Positions 8,052 through 15,285 of a stretch of DNA of 52,346 nt are shown piece after piece; position 1 is the first letter of the stretch, and each line of letters begins with the position of its first letter. The translations under genes were made by a program, and so were the position numbers. Source of the stretch: Clostridia bacterium (GTDB taxonomy: Bacteria > Bacillota > Clostridia > Christensenellales > CAG-138); contig JAFZYC010000089.1 in NCBI GenBank assembly GCA_017616435.1, positions 1 through 52,346 of the forward strand, given 5' to 3'. Below the pieces are notes generated by a model. It had not been told where the DNA came from. It made no database searches and saw only the letters and a program-made list of their open reading frames with translations.

Positions 8052-8080
8052 TTGAAAAATCGGGCGGGATGTGGCATACT
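8052..8080 (+). promoter_or_regulatory. Promoter of the Y-family polymerase gene
   Basis: TTGAAA (8052-8057), 17-nt spacer and CATACT (8075-8080). The predicted transcription start falls at 8086-8088, on the ATG at 8087, and there is no Shine-Dalgarno sequence, so the mRNA may be leaderless. No GAAC-N4-GTTC LexA-type box is visible at this promoter. Confidence 0.5.
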
Positions 8081-8086
8081 GTAAAT

Positions 8087-9670
8087 ATGGAACAAATGCT
8101 CGAAAAGACCTATATCTGCATCGACCTCAAATCGTTCTATGCCTCTGTCGAATGCGTCGAGAGGGGGTTGGATCCGCTCGCGGTGAACCTCGTGGTCGCG
8201 GATGAGTCGCGCACGGAAAAAACGATCTGTCTTGCCGTTTCGCCCTCGCTCAAGGCGCACGGGATATCGGGCAGAGCGAGGCTCTTTGAGGTCGTCGAGA
8301 GGGTGAAGGAGCTAAACAGCGAGCGAAAGTACAAGGCTCCCGGGCATAAGCTCACGGGCTCATCCTATTACGATGCGGAGCTCAAGGCCGATCCGAAGCT
8401 CGCGATAGACTATATCGTGGCGCGTCCCCGCATGGCGAAATACATGGAGGTCAGCACCCGCATTTACGAGATCTATCTGAGGTTCGTTTCGCCGCAGGAC
8501 ATACATGTCTACTCCGTGGACGAGGTGTTCATCGACGCGACGAACTACCTTTCGACATACCGCCTCACCGCGAGGGAGCTCGCCTCGCGCATGATAGGCG
8601 AGGTGCTCAGGGAGACGGGCATAACCGCGACCGTGGGTATCGGCACGAACCTGTACCTTGCGAAGATCGCTATGGATATCGACGCGAAGCATATAGAGCC
8701 CGACGCGAACGGCGCAAGGATCTCCGAGCTCGACGAGATGAGCTACCGCAGGCGGCTCTGGGCGCACACTCCGATCACCGATTTCTGGCGCGTTGGTCCC
8801 GGCATCGCAAGGCGGCTCGACGCACTCGGCATACACACCATGGGCGATATCGCGCGGGCGTCGGTCGCGGGCGAAAAAAGCTATGTGAACGAGGCGCTTT
8901 TGTACAAGGTCTTCGGCATAAACGCGGAGCTTCTTATCGACCACGCGTGGGGCTGGGAGCCCTGCACCATGGCGGATATAAAGGCATTCAGGCCTTCCGC
9001 GCACAGCATGAGCGTAGGCCAGGTGCTGAGCCAGCCCTATGATTTCGATAAGGCGCGCCTCATAGTCCGCGAGATGGCGGACGGGCTCGCGATGGACGTA
9101 TTCGCAAAGGGCCTCGTGACGGATCAGATAGGCGTTGCGGTCTGTTACGATACGGAGAACATATCCGATCCCGAAAAGCGCAGGCGCTATCACGGTGCGA
9201 CGGAGGCCGACAGATACGGCAGGGTCGCGCCGAGATCCGTGCACGGCATGAAGAACCTCCCGCGGAGGACGTCATCCGCAAGGCTCATCACGGAGGCCGC
9301 GGTCAGCATATTCGAAAGCATAGCGGACAGGGGCCTTACCGTGCGCAGGCTGAACGTCGTCGCGAACCGCGTCGCCCCGGAGGGCAACGTAAAAAAGAAC
9401 GTCTACGAGCAGCTCGATCTGTTCACAGATCCGGAGGAGAGCCAAAGGCGCTTCGAGCGGGAGGAACGGGAGCTGATGCTCGACAGGAAGCGGCAGGAGG
9501 CCGTGCTCAAGATCCGCACCAAGTTCGGCAAGAACGCCATATTGAAGGGCATGAACTACGAGGAAGGCGCTACCGCGAGGGAGCGCAACGCGCAGATAGG
9601 CGGGCACAGAGCCGGCAGCGGAGAGACCGTCGAAAAGGCGGAGAAGGGGGAGGGGCATGACAAGGCGTGA
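8087..9670 (+). CDS. Y-family DNA polymerase (DinB/UmuC type)
   Basis: A translesion polymerase of about 527 aa. Catalytic residues are visible: the first metal-binding Asp in YICIDLKSFYASVE and the palm motif YSVDEVFID. An HhH-like region (RVGPGIARRLDALGIHTMGDIA) and a little-finger domain follow. The C-terminal about 60 residues are charged and probably carry a beta-clamp peptide (EQLDLFTD, about residue 440). It is longer than DinB (about 350-415 aa) and resembles the UmuC/UvrX-like polymerases of Firmicutes. Start: ATG 8087 is chosen from homology of the N-terminus; an ATG at 8069 and a TTG at 8045 are in frame but lack ribosome binding sites. It overlaps the next gene by 14 nt. Confidence 0.88.
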   Translation: MEQMLEKTYICIDLKSFYASVECVERGLDPLAVNLVVADESRTEKTICLAVSPSLKAHGISGRARLFEVVERVKELNSERKYKAPGHKLTGSSYYDAELKADPKLAIDYIVARPRMAKYMEVSTRIYEIYLRFVSPQDIHVYSVDEVFIDATNYLSTYRLTARELASRMIGEVLRETGITATVGIGTNLYLAKIAMDIDAKHIEPDANGARISELDEMSYRRRLWAHTPITDFWRVGPGIARRLDALGIHTMGDIARASVAGEKSYVNEALLYKVFGINAELLIDHAWGWEPCTMADIKAFRPSAHSMSVGQVLSQPYDFDKARLIVREMADGLAMDVFAKGLVTDQIGVAVCYDTENISDPEKRRRYHGATEADRYGRVAPRSVHGMKNLPRRTSSARLITEAAVSIFESIADRGLTVRRLNVVANRVAPEGNVKKNVYEQLDLFTDPEESQRRFEREERELMLDRKRQEAVLKIRTKFGKNAILKGMNYEEGATARERNAQIGGHRAGSGETVEKAEKGEGHDKA

Positions 9671-10103
9671 CGCTCATTCATACGACGACATAATCGACCT
9701 GCCCCATCACGTGTCCAAGGATCGTCCGCATATGTCCAATTACGACCGCGCGGCTCAGTTCGCGCCATTTGCCGCGCTGACGGGCTACGACGACGCCGTC
9801 GCGGAGACGGCAAGGCTCGTCGCGGCGAAGCCGGAGCTCGCGGAGGACGAAAGGGCCATCATCGACGCGTATCTGCAGGTCATCCGCGAGAATATAGGAG
9901 CGTCCCCAATGGCGGGGATAACCTATTTCGAGCCCGACAAAAGGAAGAGCGGCGGCGCGTTCGTCGTGAAATACGCCGCGGTGAAGGGCGTCGACGAGAT
10001 CGCGAAGGAGCTCGTTTTCGAGGACGGCACGGTCGTGCCCATCGATGACATCGTATCGGTCGACAGGGGCTTCGAGGGCGGCTTCGAGTTCGAACTGTAC
10101 TGA
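9657..10103 (+). CDS. YolD-like small protein paired with the Y-family polymerase
   Basis: A 148-aa protein. The N-terminal 60 residues (YDDIIDLPHHVSKDRPHMS, then RAAQFAPFAALTGYDDAV) are the conserved core seen in small proteins encoded next to Y-family polymerases in many Firmicutes, where they are often labelled YolD-like. The C-terminal half (about 80-148) looks like a small beta domain with the repeated pattern hydrophobic-Glu-Asp-Gly. GGGAGG precedes the ATG, and the gene starts inside the polymerase gene, so the two are translationally coupled. A regulatory or accessory role for the polymerase is inferred from this linkage; its biochemical role is not known to me. Confidence 0.78.
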   Translation: MTRRDAHSYDDIIDLPHHVSKDRPHMSNYDRAAQFAPFAALTGYDDAVAETARLVAAKPELAEDERAIIDAYLQVIRENIGASPMAGITYFEPDKRKSGGAFVVKYAAVKGVDEIAKELVFEDGTVVPIDDIVSVDRGFEGGFEFELY

Positions 10104-10111
10104 CGTTCCAT

Positions 10112-10160
10112 GCCGTTCGAACGGCAGATTTTGTTCGTACGAACAGCCGAACGCATTCGG
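10112..10160. repeat. Cluster of three GTTCG/CGAAC palindromes
   Basis: Three back-to-back inverted repeats: GCCGTTCGAACGGC (10112-10125, perfect), TGTTCGTACGAACA (10132-10145, perfect) and CCGAACGCATTCGG (10147-10160, 5-bp arms). Further CGAACGACCG follows. They lie just after the polymerase operon and before the next gene. No T tract follows, so they are poor terminators; protein-binding sites are possible. Confidence 0.7.
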
Positions 10161-10266
10161 ACGAACGACCGAAAACACGAAAAACACTTGATCTGTAATG
10201 ATTTTTTATGATCGCTTCATGCAAAAGAAAAACGCTGAGAGTATCAGCGGGAAGGGAGGAGGCCGA

Positions 10267-10824
10267 ATGATGAGCAACAGAACGGGAAGACCGTCCGGCG
10301 CGCTGAAGATCACGTTCTGCGGGATAATGGCCGCGCTCGGCGTGGTGATAATGCTCGTAGGCGGGCTCCTCGGCGTTGCGACTTACTGTGCGCCGCTGCT
10401 TGCGGCGATGTGCCTCATACCCGTTTTGATCGAGTTCGGGCAGGGCTTCGCATGGCTCACATGGTTCGTGACCGCCGCGCTCTCGGCGCTGCTCTCCGCC
10501 GACAAGGAGGGAGCGTTCTTCTATGTATTTCTTGGGTACTATCCGATAATCAGGCTGCTGTTTTCCCGCATCGCGAACAGGCCGCTGAGGTTCGCCGCAA
10601 AGCTCTTATTCTTCATTGCCGCGGTCGCGGTCATGTACCTCTTCCTACTGTTCGTGCTGCGGCTCGACGCTGTAACGGAGGAATTGGGCTCCGTCTCGGC
10701 GCTTGTCAACGCGCTGTACTTCGCCGCGCTCATCGCGATACTCGCGGCGTACGACGCGGTGCTCGGCGTCGTCGAGAATCTGTACATGAGGCGCATACGG
10801 CCGAAGCTGCGCTTTCTCGGCTGA
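10267..10824 (+). CDS. Small integral membrane protein, unknown function
   Basis: A 185-aa protein with about five to six hydrophobic segments covering most of its length (about residues 14-35, 38-60, 62-78, 88-102, 115-135 and 145-165) and a basic C-terminus (RRIRPKLRFLG). The start ATG 10267 has GGGAGGAGG at good spacing; an upstream in-frame extension to 10198 lacks a ribosome binding site. The overall look (Ala/Gly/Leu-rich, about 185 aa, N-terminal ITFCGIMAALGVVIML) recalls substrate-binding S components of ECF vitamin transporters or related DUF membrane proteins, but no specific motif supports a substrate. The MATE transporter gene follows from its own promoter. Confidence 0.72.
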   Translation: MMSNRTGRPSGALKITFCGIMAALGVVIMLVGGLLGVATYCAPLLAAMCLIPVLIEFGQGFAWLTWFVTAALSALLSADKEGAFFYVFLGYYPIIRLLFSRIANRPLRFAAKLLFFIAAVAVMYLFLLFVLRLDAVTEELGSVSALVNALYFAALIAILAAYDAVLGVVENLYMRRIRPKLRFLG

Positions 10825-10832
10825 AAAACCGC

Positions 10833-10860
10833 TTGCAATTAACGGCCCTTCTGTTATAAT
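10833..10860 (+). promoter_or_regulatory. Promoter of the MATE transporter gene
   Basis: TTGCAA (10833-10838), 16-nt spacer and TATAAT (10855-10860), 30 nt upstream of the ATG at 10890. Confidence 0.75.
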
Positions 10861-10889
10861 AGTTACAATTTCGCATATACGGTGAACGA

Positions 10890-12275
10890 ATGAGAAGATT
10901 TTTCGGAAACAGGGATTTCTACCGCAGACTGTTCGCGGTGATGATCCCAATACTCATCCAAAACGTAATAACGAACTTCGTAAGCCTGCTCGATAACATA
11001 ATGGTCGGCAAGCTCGGCACGGAGCAGATGAGCGGCGTCGCTATCGTCAATCAGCTCGTCTTCGTTTTCGCGCTGTGCATATTCGGCGGCATCTCCGGCG
11101 CGGGCATATTCACCACGCAGTTCTACGGCAGCCATGACGACGAGGGCATCCGCCACACGATCAGGGTGAAGATCTACATCGCGCTTCTCGCGACCGCGCT
11201 CTTCATGGCGGCGTTCATATTCTATGGGGACAGGCTCATTTCCTTCTTCCTGCACGAGGGCGAGGAGGGGCTCGATCTTGCCGCGACGCTCGATTTCGGC
11301 AAGCAGTACATGAGCATAATACTTATCCAGATGCTTCCCTTCGCGCTGATGCAGGTGTATTCCGGCACGCTGAGGGAGACGGGGGAGACCGTCGTTCCCA
11401 TGGTCGCGGGGATCGTCGCTATATGCGTGAACCTCGGCCTCAACTATGTGCTCATATTCGGTAAGCTCGGCCTTCCCGCGATGGGCGTAGTCGGCGCGGC
11501 GATCGCCACGGGCGTCGCAAGGTTTGTGGAGCTCGGCATCGTCGTGATCTGGACCCATACCCATAAGGCCCGCTGCACGTTTATAAAGGGGCTTTACAGC
11601 TCCATGCGCGTGCCGCGCGCTCTGCTCGGCAGGATCGCGGCAAGGGGCACGCCTCTGCTCCTTAACGAGGTGCTTTGGGCAAGCGGTATGACGATGCTGA
11701 ACCAGTGCTATTCCGAGAGAGGCCTCGAGGTAGTCTCCGCGATAAGCATATCCTCCACGGTTTCGAACCTCTTCTTCTGCTCGTTCTTCGCTATGGGCTC
11801 GACCGTCTCGATAATGGTCGGCCAGCTGCTCGGCGCGGGCGAGTTCGAAAAGGCGGTGGATGAGGACAGGAAGCTCGTCACGTTCTCCGTACTGCTCTGC
11901 ACCGCAACGGGAATGGTGATGGCGGCGCTCGCTCCGCTCATACCGCAGATCTACAATACGACCGATACGGTCAAGGCGATAGCGTGCGATCTGCTCATAG
12001 TTTCCGCCTGCATGATGCCTATGGACGCCTTCACCAACGCGAGCTACTTTACTTTGAGATCCGGCGGAAAGACTTTCATCACGTTCCTCTTTGACAGCGG
12101 CTTCGTGTGGTGCGTCTGCGTGCCCGTGGCGTTCGTGCTGTCAAGGTTCACCGGCATCCCGATACTGCCGATGTTCATTATCGTCCGCTGCCTCGATCTC
12201 ATCAAATGCGTGATAGGCTTCATACTCATAAAAAAGAGGAAATGGGTGCATAACCTGACGCTGGAAGCTAAATAA
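10890..12275 (+). CDS. MATE family efflux transporter
   Basis: A 461-aa cation/drug antiporter with about 12 predicted membrane helices. The N-terminal repeat begins MIPILIQNVITNFVSLLDNIMVGKLG, the typical MATE TM1 block with the conserved Asn/Asp, and the second half repeats the pattern with LNEVLWASGMTMLNQCYSERG. Length is usual (440-480 aa). Substrates cannot be read from the sequence; Na+- or H+-driven export of cationic toxins or drugs is the family role. The ribosome binding site is weak (CGGTGAACG). No regulator gene is adjacent. Confidence 0.9.
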   Translation: MRRFFGNRDFYRRLFAVMIPILIQNVITNFVSLLDNIMVGKLGTEQMSGVAIVNQLVFVFALCIFGGISGAGIFTTQFYGSHDDEGIRHTIRVKIYIALLATALFMAAFIFYGDRLISFFLHEGEEGLDLAATLDFGKQYMSIILIQMLPFALMQVYSGTLRETGETVVPMVAGIVAICVNLGLNYVLIFGKLGLPAMGVVGAAIATGVARFVELGIVVIWTHTHKARCTFIKGLYSSMRVPRALLGRIAARGTPLLLNEVLWASGMTMLNQCYSERGLEVVSAISISSTVSNLFFCSFFAMGSTVSIMVGQLLGAGEFEKAVDEDRKLVTFSVLLCTATGMVMAALAPLIPQIYNTTDTVKAIACDLLIVSACMMPMDAFTNASYFTLRSGGKTFITFLFDSGFVWCVCVPVAFVLSRFTGIPILPMFIIVRCLDLIKCVIGFILIKKRKWVHNLTLEAK

Positions 12276-12279
12276 GGGG

Positions 12280-12318
12280 TTGACAAATCGTTATAAGTGT
12301 ATTAATATGATTAATACA
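12280..12318 (+). promoter_or_regulatory. Promoter with overlapping palindromic operator (VanZ gene)
   Basis: TTGACA (12280-12285), 17-nt spacer and TAATAT (12303-12308). A perfect 21-bp inverted repeat covers the -10 region: TGTATTAAT (12298-12306), spacer ATG, ATTAATACA (12310-12318). This geometry fits repression by a dimeric regulator (GntR/TetR/MarR size class). The regulator is not encoded nearby. Confidence 0.72.
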
Positions 12319-12348
12319 TTAAAGCGAAGTCGGCCGAGAGAAAATACG

Positions 12349-12368
12349 GGCGGCGCTCATGCGCCGCC
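12349..12368 (+). terminator. Leader hairpin upstream of the VanZ gene
   Basis: Perfect 8-bp stem GGCGGCGC / GCGCCGCC with a TCAT loop, followed only by TTTGAGTTT. It lies in the 5' leader 33 nt before the ATG, so it may be a weak attenuator or an mRNA-stabilising structure. Confidence 0.45.
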
Positions 12369-12401
12369 TTTGAGTTTCCCGGCCCGGGGAAGAGGAGTAA
12401 A

Positions 12402-12908
12402 ATGAAAAAGGGAAGGATCGTTACGATCATCGCTTTCGCGATATACCTGCTGCTGCTCGTGTGGGTAGTGATATTCAAGACGCAGATCGGACTGATCAGT
12501 TTCAGCATCCACGGCTGGCGCGCGCCGATAAACCTTATTCCGTTCGGACAGCCTCTCATGTCGAACGGCAGGATCGATCTAAGCGATATGATCTATAATG
12601 TGATCGCGTTCATCCCGCTTGGGCTCTTTATATCAATGCTGCGCAGCCCCAAAAAGGGCTGGATCGCGGTGCTTATAGGCTTTTTGCTCAGCGTGCTGTT
12701 CGAGACGGTCCAGTACGTGTTCAGAATAGGCAGCGCGGATATCACGGACGTCATAATGAACACCGCCGGCACGGCGATAGGCGTACTGCTCTTCATGCTT
12801 CTAAGGAGACTGCTGAAGGACCGTACGGAGAAGGTCTTAAGCATAGTCATCCTCACGCTGGAGCTCATATTCATATTTGGATACGGCGCGATACTCGTTA
12901 TGAATTGA
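12402..12908 (+). CDS. VanZ family protein
   Basis: A 168-aa membrane protein with four to five hydrophobic helices. The VanZ-like core is visible: NLIPFGQP, then DMIYNVIAFIPLGLFISML, LLSVLFETVQYVFRIGSADITDVIMNT and the final GYGAIL helix. VanZ-like proteins confer low-level teicoplanin resistance in enterococcal vanA clusters; most members, including those outside van clusters, have no known role. AGAGGAG precedes the ATG. It is a single-gene unit between the promoter at 12280 and the terminator at 12912. Confidence 0.88.
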   Translation: MKKGRIVTIIAFAIYLLLLVWVVIFKTQIGLISFSIHGWRAPINLIPFGQPLMSNGRIDLSDMIYNVIAFIPLGLFISMLRSPKKGWIAVLIGFLLSVLFETVQYVFRIGSADITDVIMNTAGTAIGVLLFMLLRRLLKDRTEKVLSIVILTLELIFIFGYGAILVMN

Positions 12909-12911
12909 ATG

Positions 12912-12938
12912 CAAAAAAAGCCCAAAAGGGCTTTTTTT
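12912..12938. terminator. Bidirectional terminator (VanZ / lipoprotein operon)
   Basis: AAAAAAAGCCC / GGGCTTTTTTT with an AAAA loop. It ends the VanZ transcript rightward and, read leftward, the lipoprotein operon whose last stop is at 12975. Confidence 0.9.
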
Positions 12939-12974
12939 ATCTTATCCCTGCTTGACGTAAAGCATTCCCGGAGA

Positions 12975-14060
12975 TCAATACATATCGACCCGGATAAGAT
13001 CCACATGGCCGCCGTCCCGGATCAATGCGTAAACATCCGAATCGTCGCCGAGCGCGAAACCGATATAGCCCATATCCTCGATCGCAGCGGACTGTGCCGC
13101 TATGGAACCGTCGGGCCCGATCGAAAACACCTTTCGGGGGATGGGCTGATAATCCGCCGTTCCCAGAAAGGCCGAAACGTAAACGGTCCCGCTGCTGTCA
13201 AAGCCTAGGATCTTGTCCATTATCCAACCGCTCAGCATAAAACCGATCTCCGCTCCGGTCGCATTGTCGTGCAGAATGATCCTCCCGGTTGGTCTTCCCG
13301 ACAGGCCGCGATCCTCGGTCACGGAAAGCGTTCCGGCTTCAATGTCAAAGAGGTAGGTCCTTATCGTAAAGAAGGTATCGTGTACAACGATCAACAGATC
13401 ATCGTCTTCCTCATACATCTGAATTATCGATCCGGGGAAATTATAACCAGACCAAAAACCGGGAGCATCCATATCGCCGCTGAAGGTTTCCCTTTCGACA
13501 GGCGCCCTGCATGACGTAATGAAAATGCCGCTCCCTTTATCCAATACGACGATCTCGCCAAGGTTGTAATCCACTATGTATAACCTGTCATTGCCGACGG
13601 CAAACCTATAAGGACAGCAGTTGAATTCGGGATCCGGATCGCAAATGAACACATCGCCTGTAAGCTGCCCATCCATATCGAAACGCAGCATATTGCCGCC
13701 CGCTGAGTTGAGCACATACAGTTCGCCGCCGCGAACAAGAAAAGCCTCCGGTCCCCAGGGCACATTCTCAACACCCGTACGGAAACAGATCTCTCCTTTT
13801 CCGTTCCCGACGGGAAGCGTCAATACTGTGCTTCCCAACTCAGCATCCGGCGGCAGCGTCGACACGAGCTCGGGCGTGGGTTCCTCCGTGGGTTCCGGCG
13901 TCGGCTCCTCCGTCGGCGCTTCGGTGGGAAATTCGGTCGCGGCGGGAGCCTCTGTCGCAGGAGCCTCCGTAGGATCGATGACCGCGCTATGCGGCGTTTT
14001 GCATGCTGCGGCGGAAAGGATCATTGCTGCGCAAAGCAGGACGGATAAGATCTTCTTCAT
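12975..14060 (-). CDS. Tandem lipoprotein 1 (Thr/Glu/Pro linker, propeller-like ectodomain)
   Basis: A 361-aa predicted lipoprotein. Signal peptide MKKILSVLLCAAMILSAAAC ends in a lipobox Cys at residue 20. Residues about 30-66 are a TEAP/TEEPTPEP linker. The ectodomain (about 67-361) has repeated strand-turn units such as GGELYVLNSAGGNMLRFDMD, NDRLYIVDYNLGEIVVLDKG and GTVYVSAFLG, which look like blades of a beta-propeller (inferred). AGGAG precedes the ATG. It is the last gene of a three-gene tandem array and starts 20 nt after the stop of its paralogue. No enzyme motif is seen, and ligand or target are unknown. Confidence 0.82.
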   Translation of the reverse strand: MKKILSVLLCAAMILSAAACKTPHSAVIDPTEAPATEAPAATEFPTEAPTEEPTPEPTEEPTPELVSTLPPDAELGSTVLTLPVGNGKGEICFRTGVENVPWGPEAFLVRGGELYVLNSAGGNMLRFDMDGQLTGDVFICDPDPEFNCCPYRFAVGNDRLYIVDYNLGEIVVLDKGSGIFITSCRAPVERETFSGDMDAPGFWSGYNFPGSIIQMYEEDDDLLIVVHDTFFTIRTYLFDIEAGTLSVTEDRGLSGRPTGRIILHDNATGAEIGFMLSGWIMDKILGFDSSGTVYVSAFLGTADYQPIPRKVFSIGPDGSIAAQSAAIEDMGYIGFALGDDSDVYALIRDGGHVDLIRVDMY

Positions 14061-14080
14061 ACTGATCGGCTCCTATACTT

Positions 14081-15244
14081 TTAAAGGCTTATCTTGTAGA
14101 TCGAAACTCCCGACTGCGTCTCGCACATGTACCATACCGTACCTTCGCTGTCCACCTTGTAGACGAGGTAGTTTCCCCAGAACCTGAAAATATAGTCGTC
14201 GGGGTAGTCCACATCGACGCATGATATCGGAGTGCCGTCGGGGGACAGCTTGATTATCCTTCGCCATGTTTTACTTGTGATGTATCGTCCGGAATCGTTT
14301 TTATATGCTAATGTTTCCTCGCTGTCTATGTAATGGTTCCCCGCGTCGTCCGTGCCCATGTATCGATCAAAACAGAACAACGCGCCGCCGTCTTCGCCTT
14401 TGATCTCGACGTCCCCTCTGCCGTAAAAGAAGGTGTGATAGTCGGAGAACGGAGGCTCTGCATGCGGGACATATCGGGGCATCTCGATACGCTCCTTCTG
14501 AACCCACGCGAGGTTTTCCATATCGAGCTCGAACACGTCGTATTTGTAGGTCGCCTGCGTGAAGAGAAACTCCAATTCTTCGTTGCCCTCATAATAATTG
14601 ACCGCTCTGTATGCGAAGCATTTGCCGTCCAGCACGTTCATCATCAGCACGCCGTCGCGTCTCGCCGGCGTCCCGGGTATGGCCTCGAGCTCGATGCGCT
14701 CACCGGTCGTAAGATCGAACATGCAGTCAGAGAATATCAGCTTGCCGTCCGTCAAAGCGAACTCGCCCCTATTAAAGCTGTTTTCCCCGATATCCGGGCT
14801 AATCCTTGTGATCTCGCCTGTTTCGGGATCGCATTCAAGCAGTCCGCTCCCAAAGGGATAATACCTGTCGAAAATGTAGATCTTCCCATCTATGATATTG
14901 AAGTGCTGGGGGAGCTCCCAATCGTCGTCGTCATTGCCCGGTCTGATCGGCCTGATGAACGCCTCAAGATCGCCGTTTCCCCAAGGTATGCTTATCACGA
15001 GCTCGGCGCAGTCCTCAAAAGCAAGCTCCGTGGGCTCGGGCACGGCGGTCGGCTCGGGCGTCGGTTCCTCCGTGGGTTCCGGCGTCGGCTCCTCCGTCGG
15101 CGCTTCGGTGGGAGCTTCGGTCGCGGCGGGAGCCTCTGTCGCAGGAGCCTCCGTAGGATCGATGGCCGCGCTATGCGGCGTTTTGCACGCGGCGAGGGAA
15201 AGGGTCATAACAAGTATGAGTGCGAATGATAATGCGCGTTTCAT
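14081..15244 (-). CDS. Tandem lipoprotein 2 (Thr/Glu/Pro linker)
   Basis: A 387-aa predicted lipoprotein. The start is the ATG at 15244, which has GGAGG upstream; an in-frame ATG at 15268 does not. Signal peptide MKRALSFALILVMTLSLAAC has its lipobox Cys at residue 20. Residues about 30-72 are a TEAP/PEPTEEP linker almost identical, also in DNA, to that of lipoprotein 1. The ectodomain has repeated units such as NIIDGKIYIFDRYYPFG, LLECDPETGEITRIS and GKLIFSDCMFDLTTGERIEL, again propeller-like. The three ectodomains differ far more than the N-terminal modules. It is the middle gene of the array, 41 nt after the stop of lipoprotein 3. Confidence 0.82.
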   Translation of the reverse strand: MKRALSFALILVMTLSLAACKTPHSAAIDPTEAPATEAPAATEAPTEAPTEEPTPEPTEEPTPEPTAVPEPTELAFEDCAELVISIPWGNGDLEAFIRPIRPGNDDDDWELPQHFNIIDGKIYIFDRYYPFGSGLLECDPETGEITRISPDIGENSFNRGEFALTDGKLIFSDCMFDLTTGERIELEAIPGTPARRDGVLMMNVLDGKCFAYRAVNYYEGNEELEFLFTQATYKYDVFELDMENLAWVQKERIEMPRYVPHAEPPFSDYHTFFYGRGDVEIKGEDGGALFCFDRYMGTDDAGNHYIDSEETLAYKNDSGRYITSKTWRRIIKLSPDGTPISCVDVDYPDDYIFRFWGNYLVYKVDSEGTVWYMCETQSGVSIYKISL

Positions 15245-15285
15245 GGGTTGCCTCCAAAAGGTAATCATAGTTTGCAGCTGCTATT

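Noticed and set aside
8041..8090. LexA/SOS box at the Y-family polymerase promoter
   Set aside because: No GAAC-N4-GTTC motif is present at the promoter; the nearby palindromes at 10112-10160 have the opposite half-site order and lie downstream.
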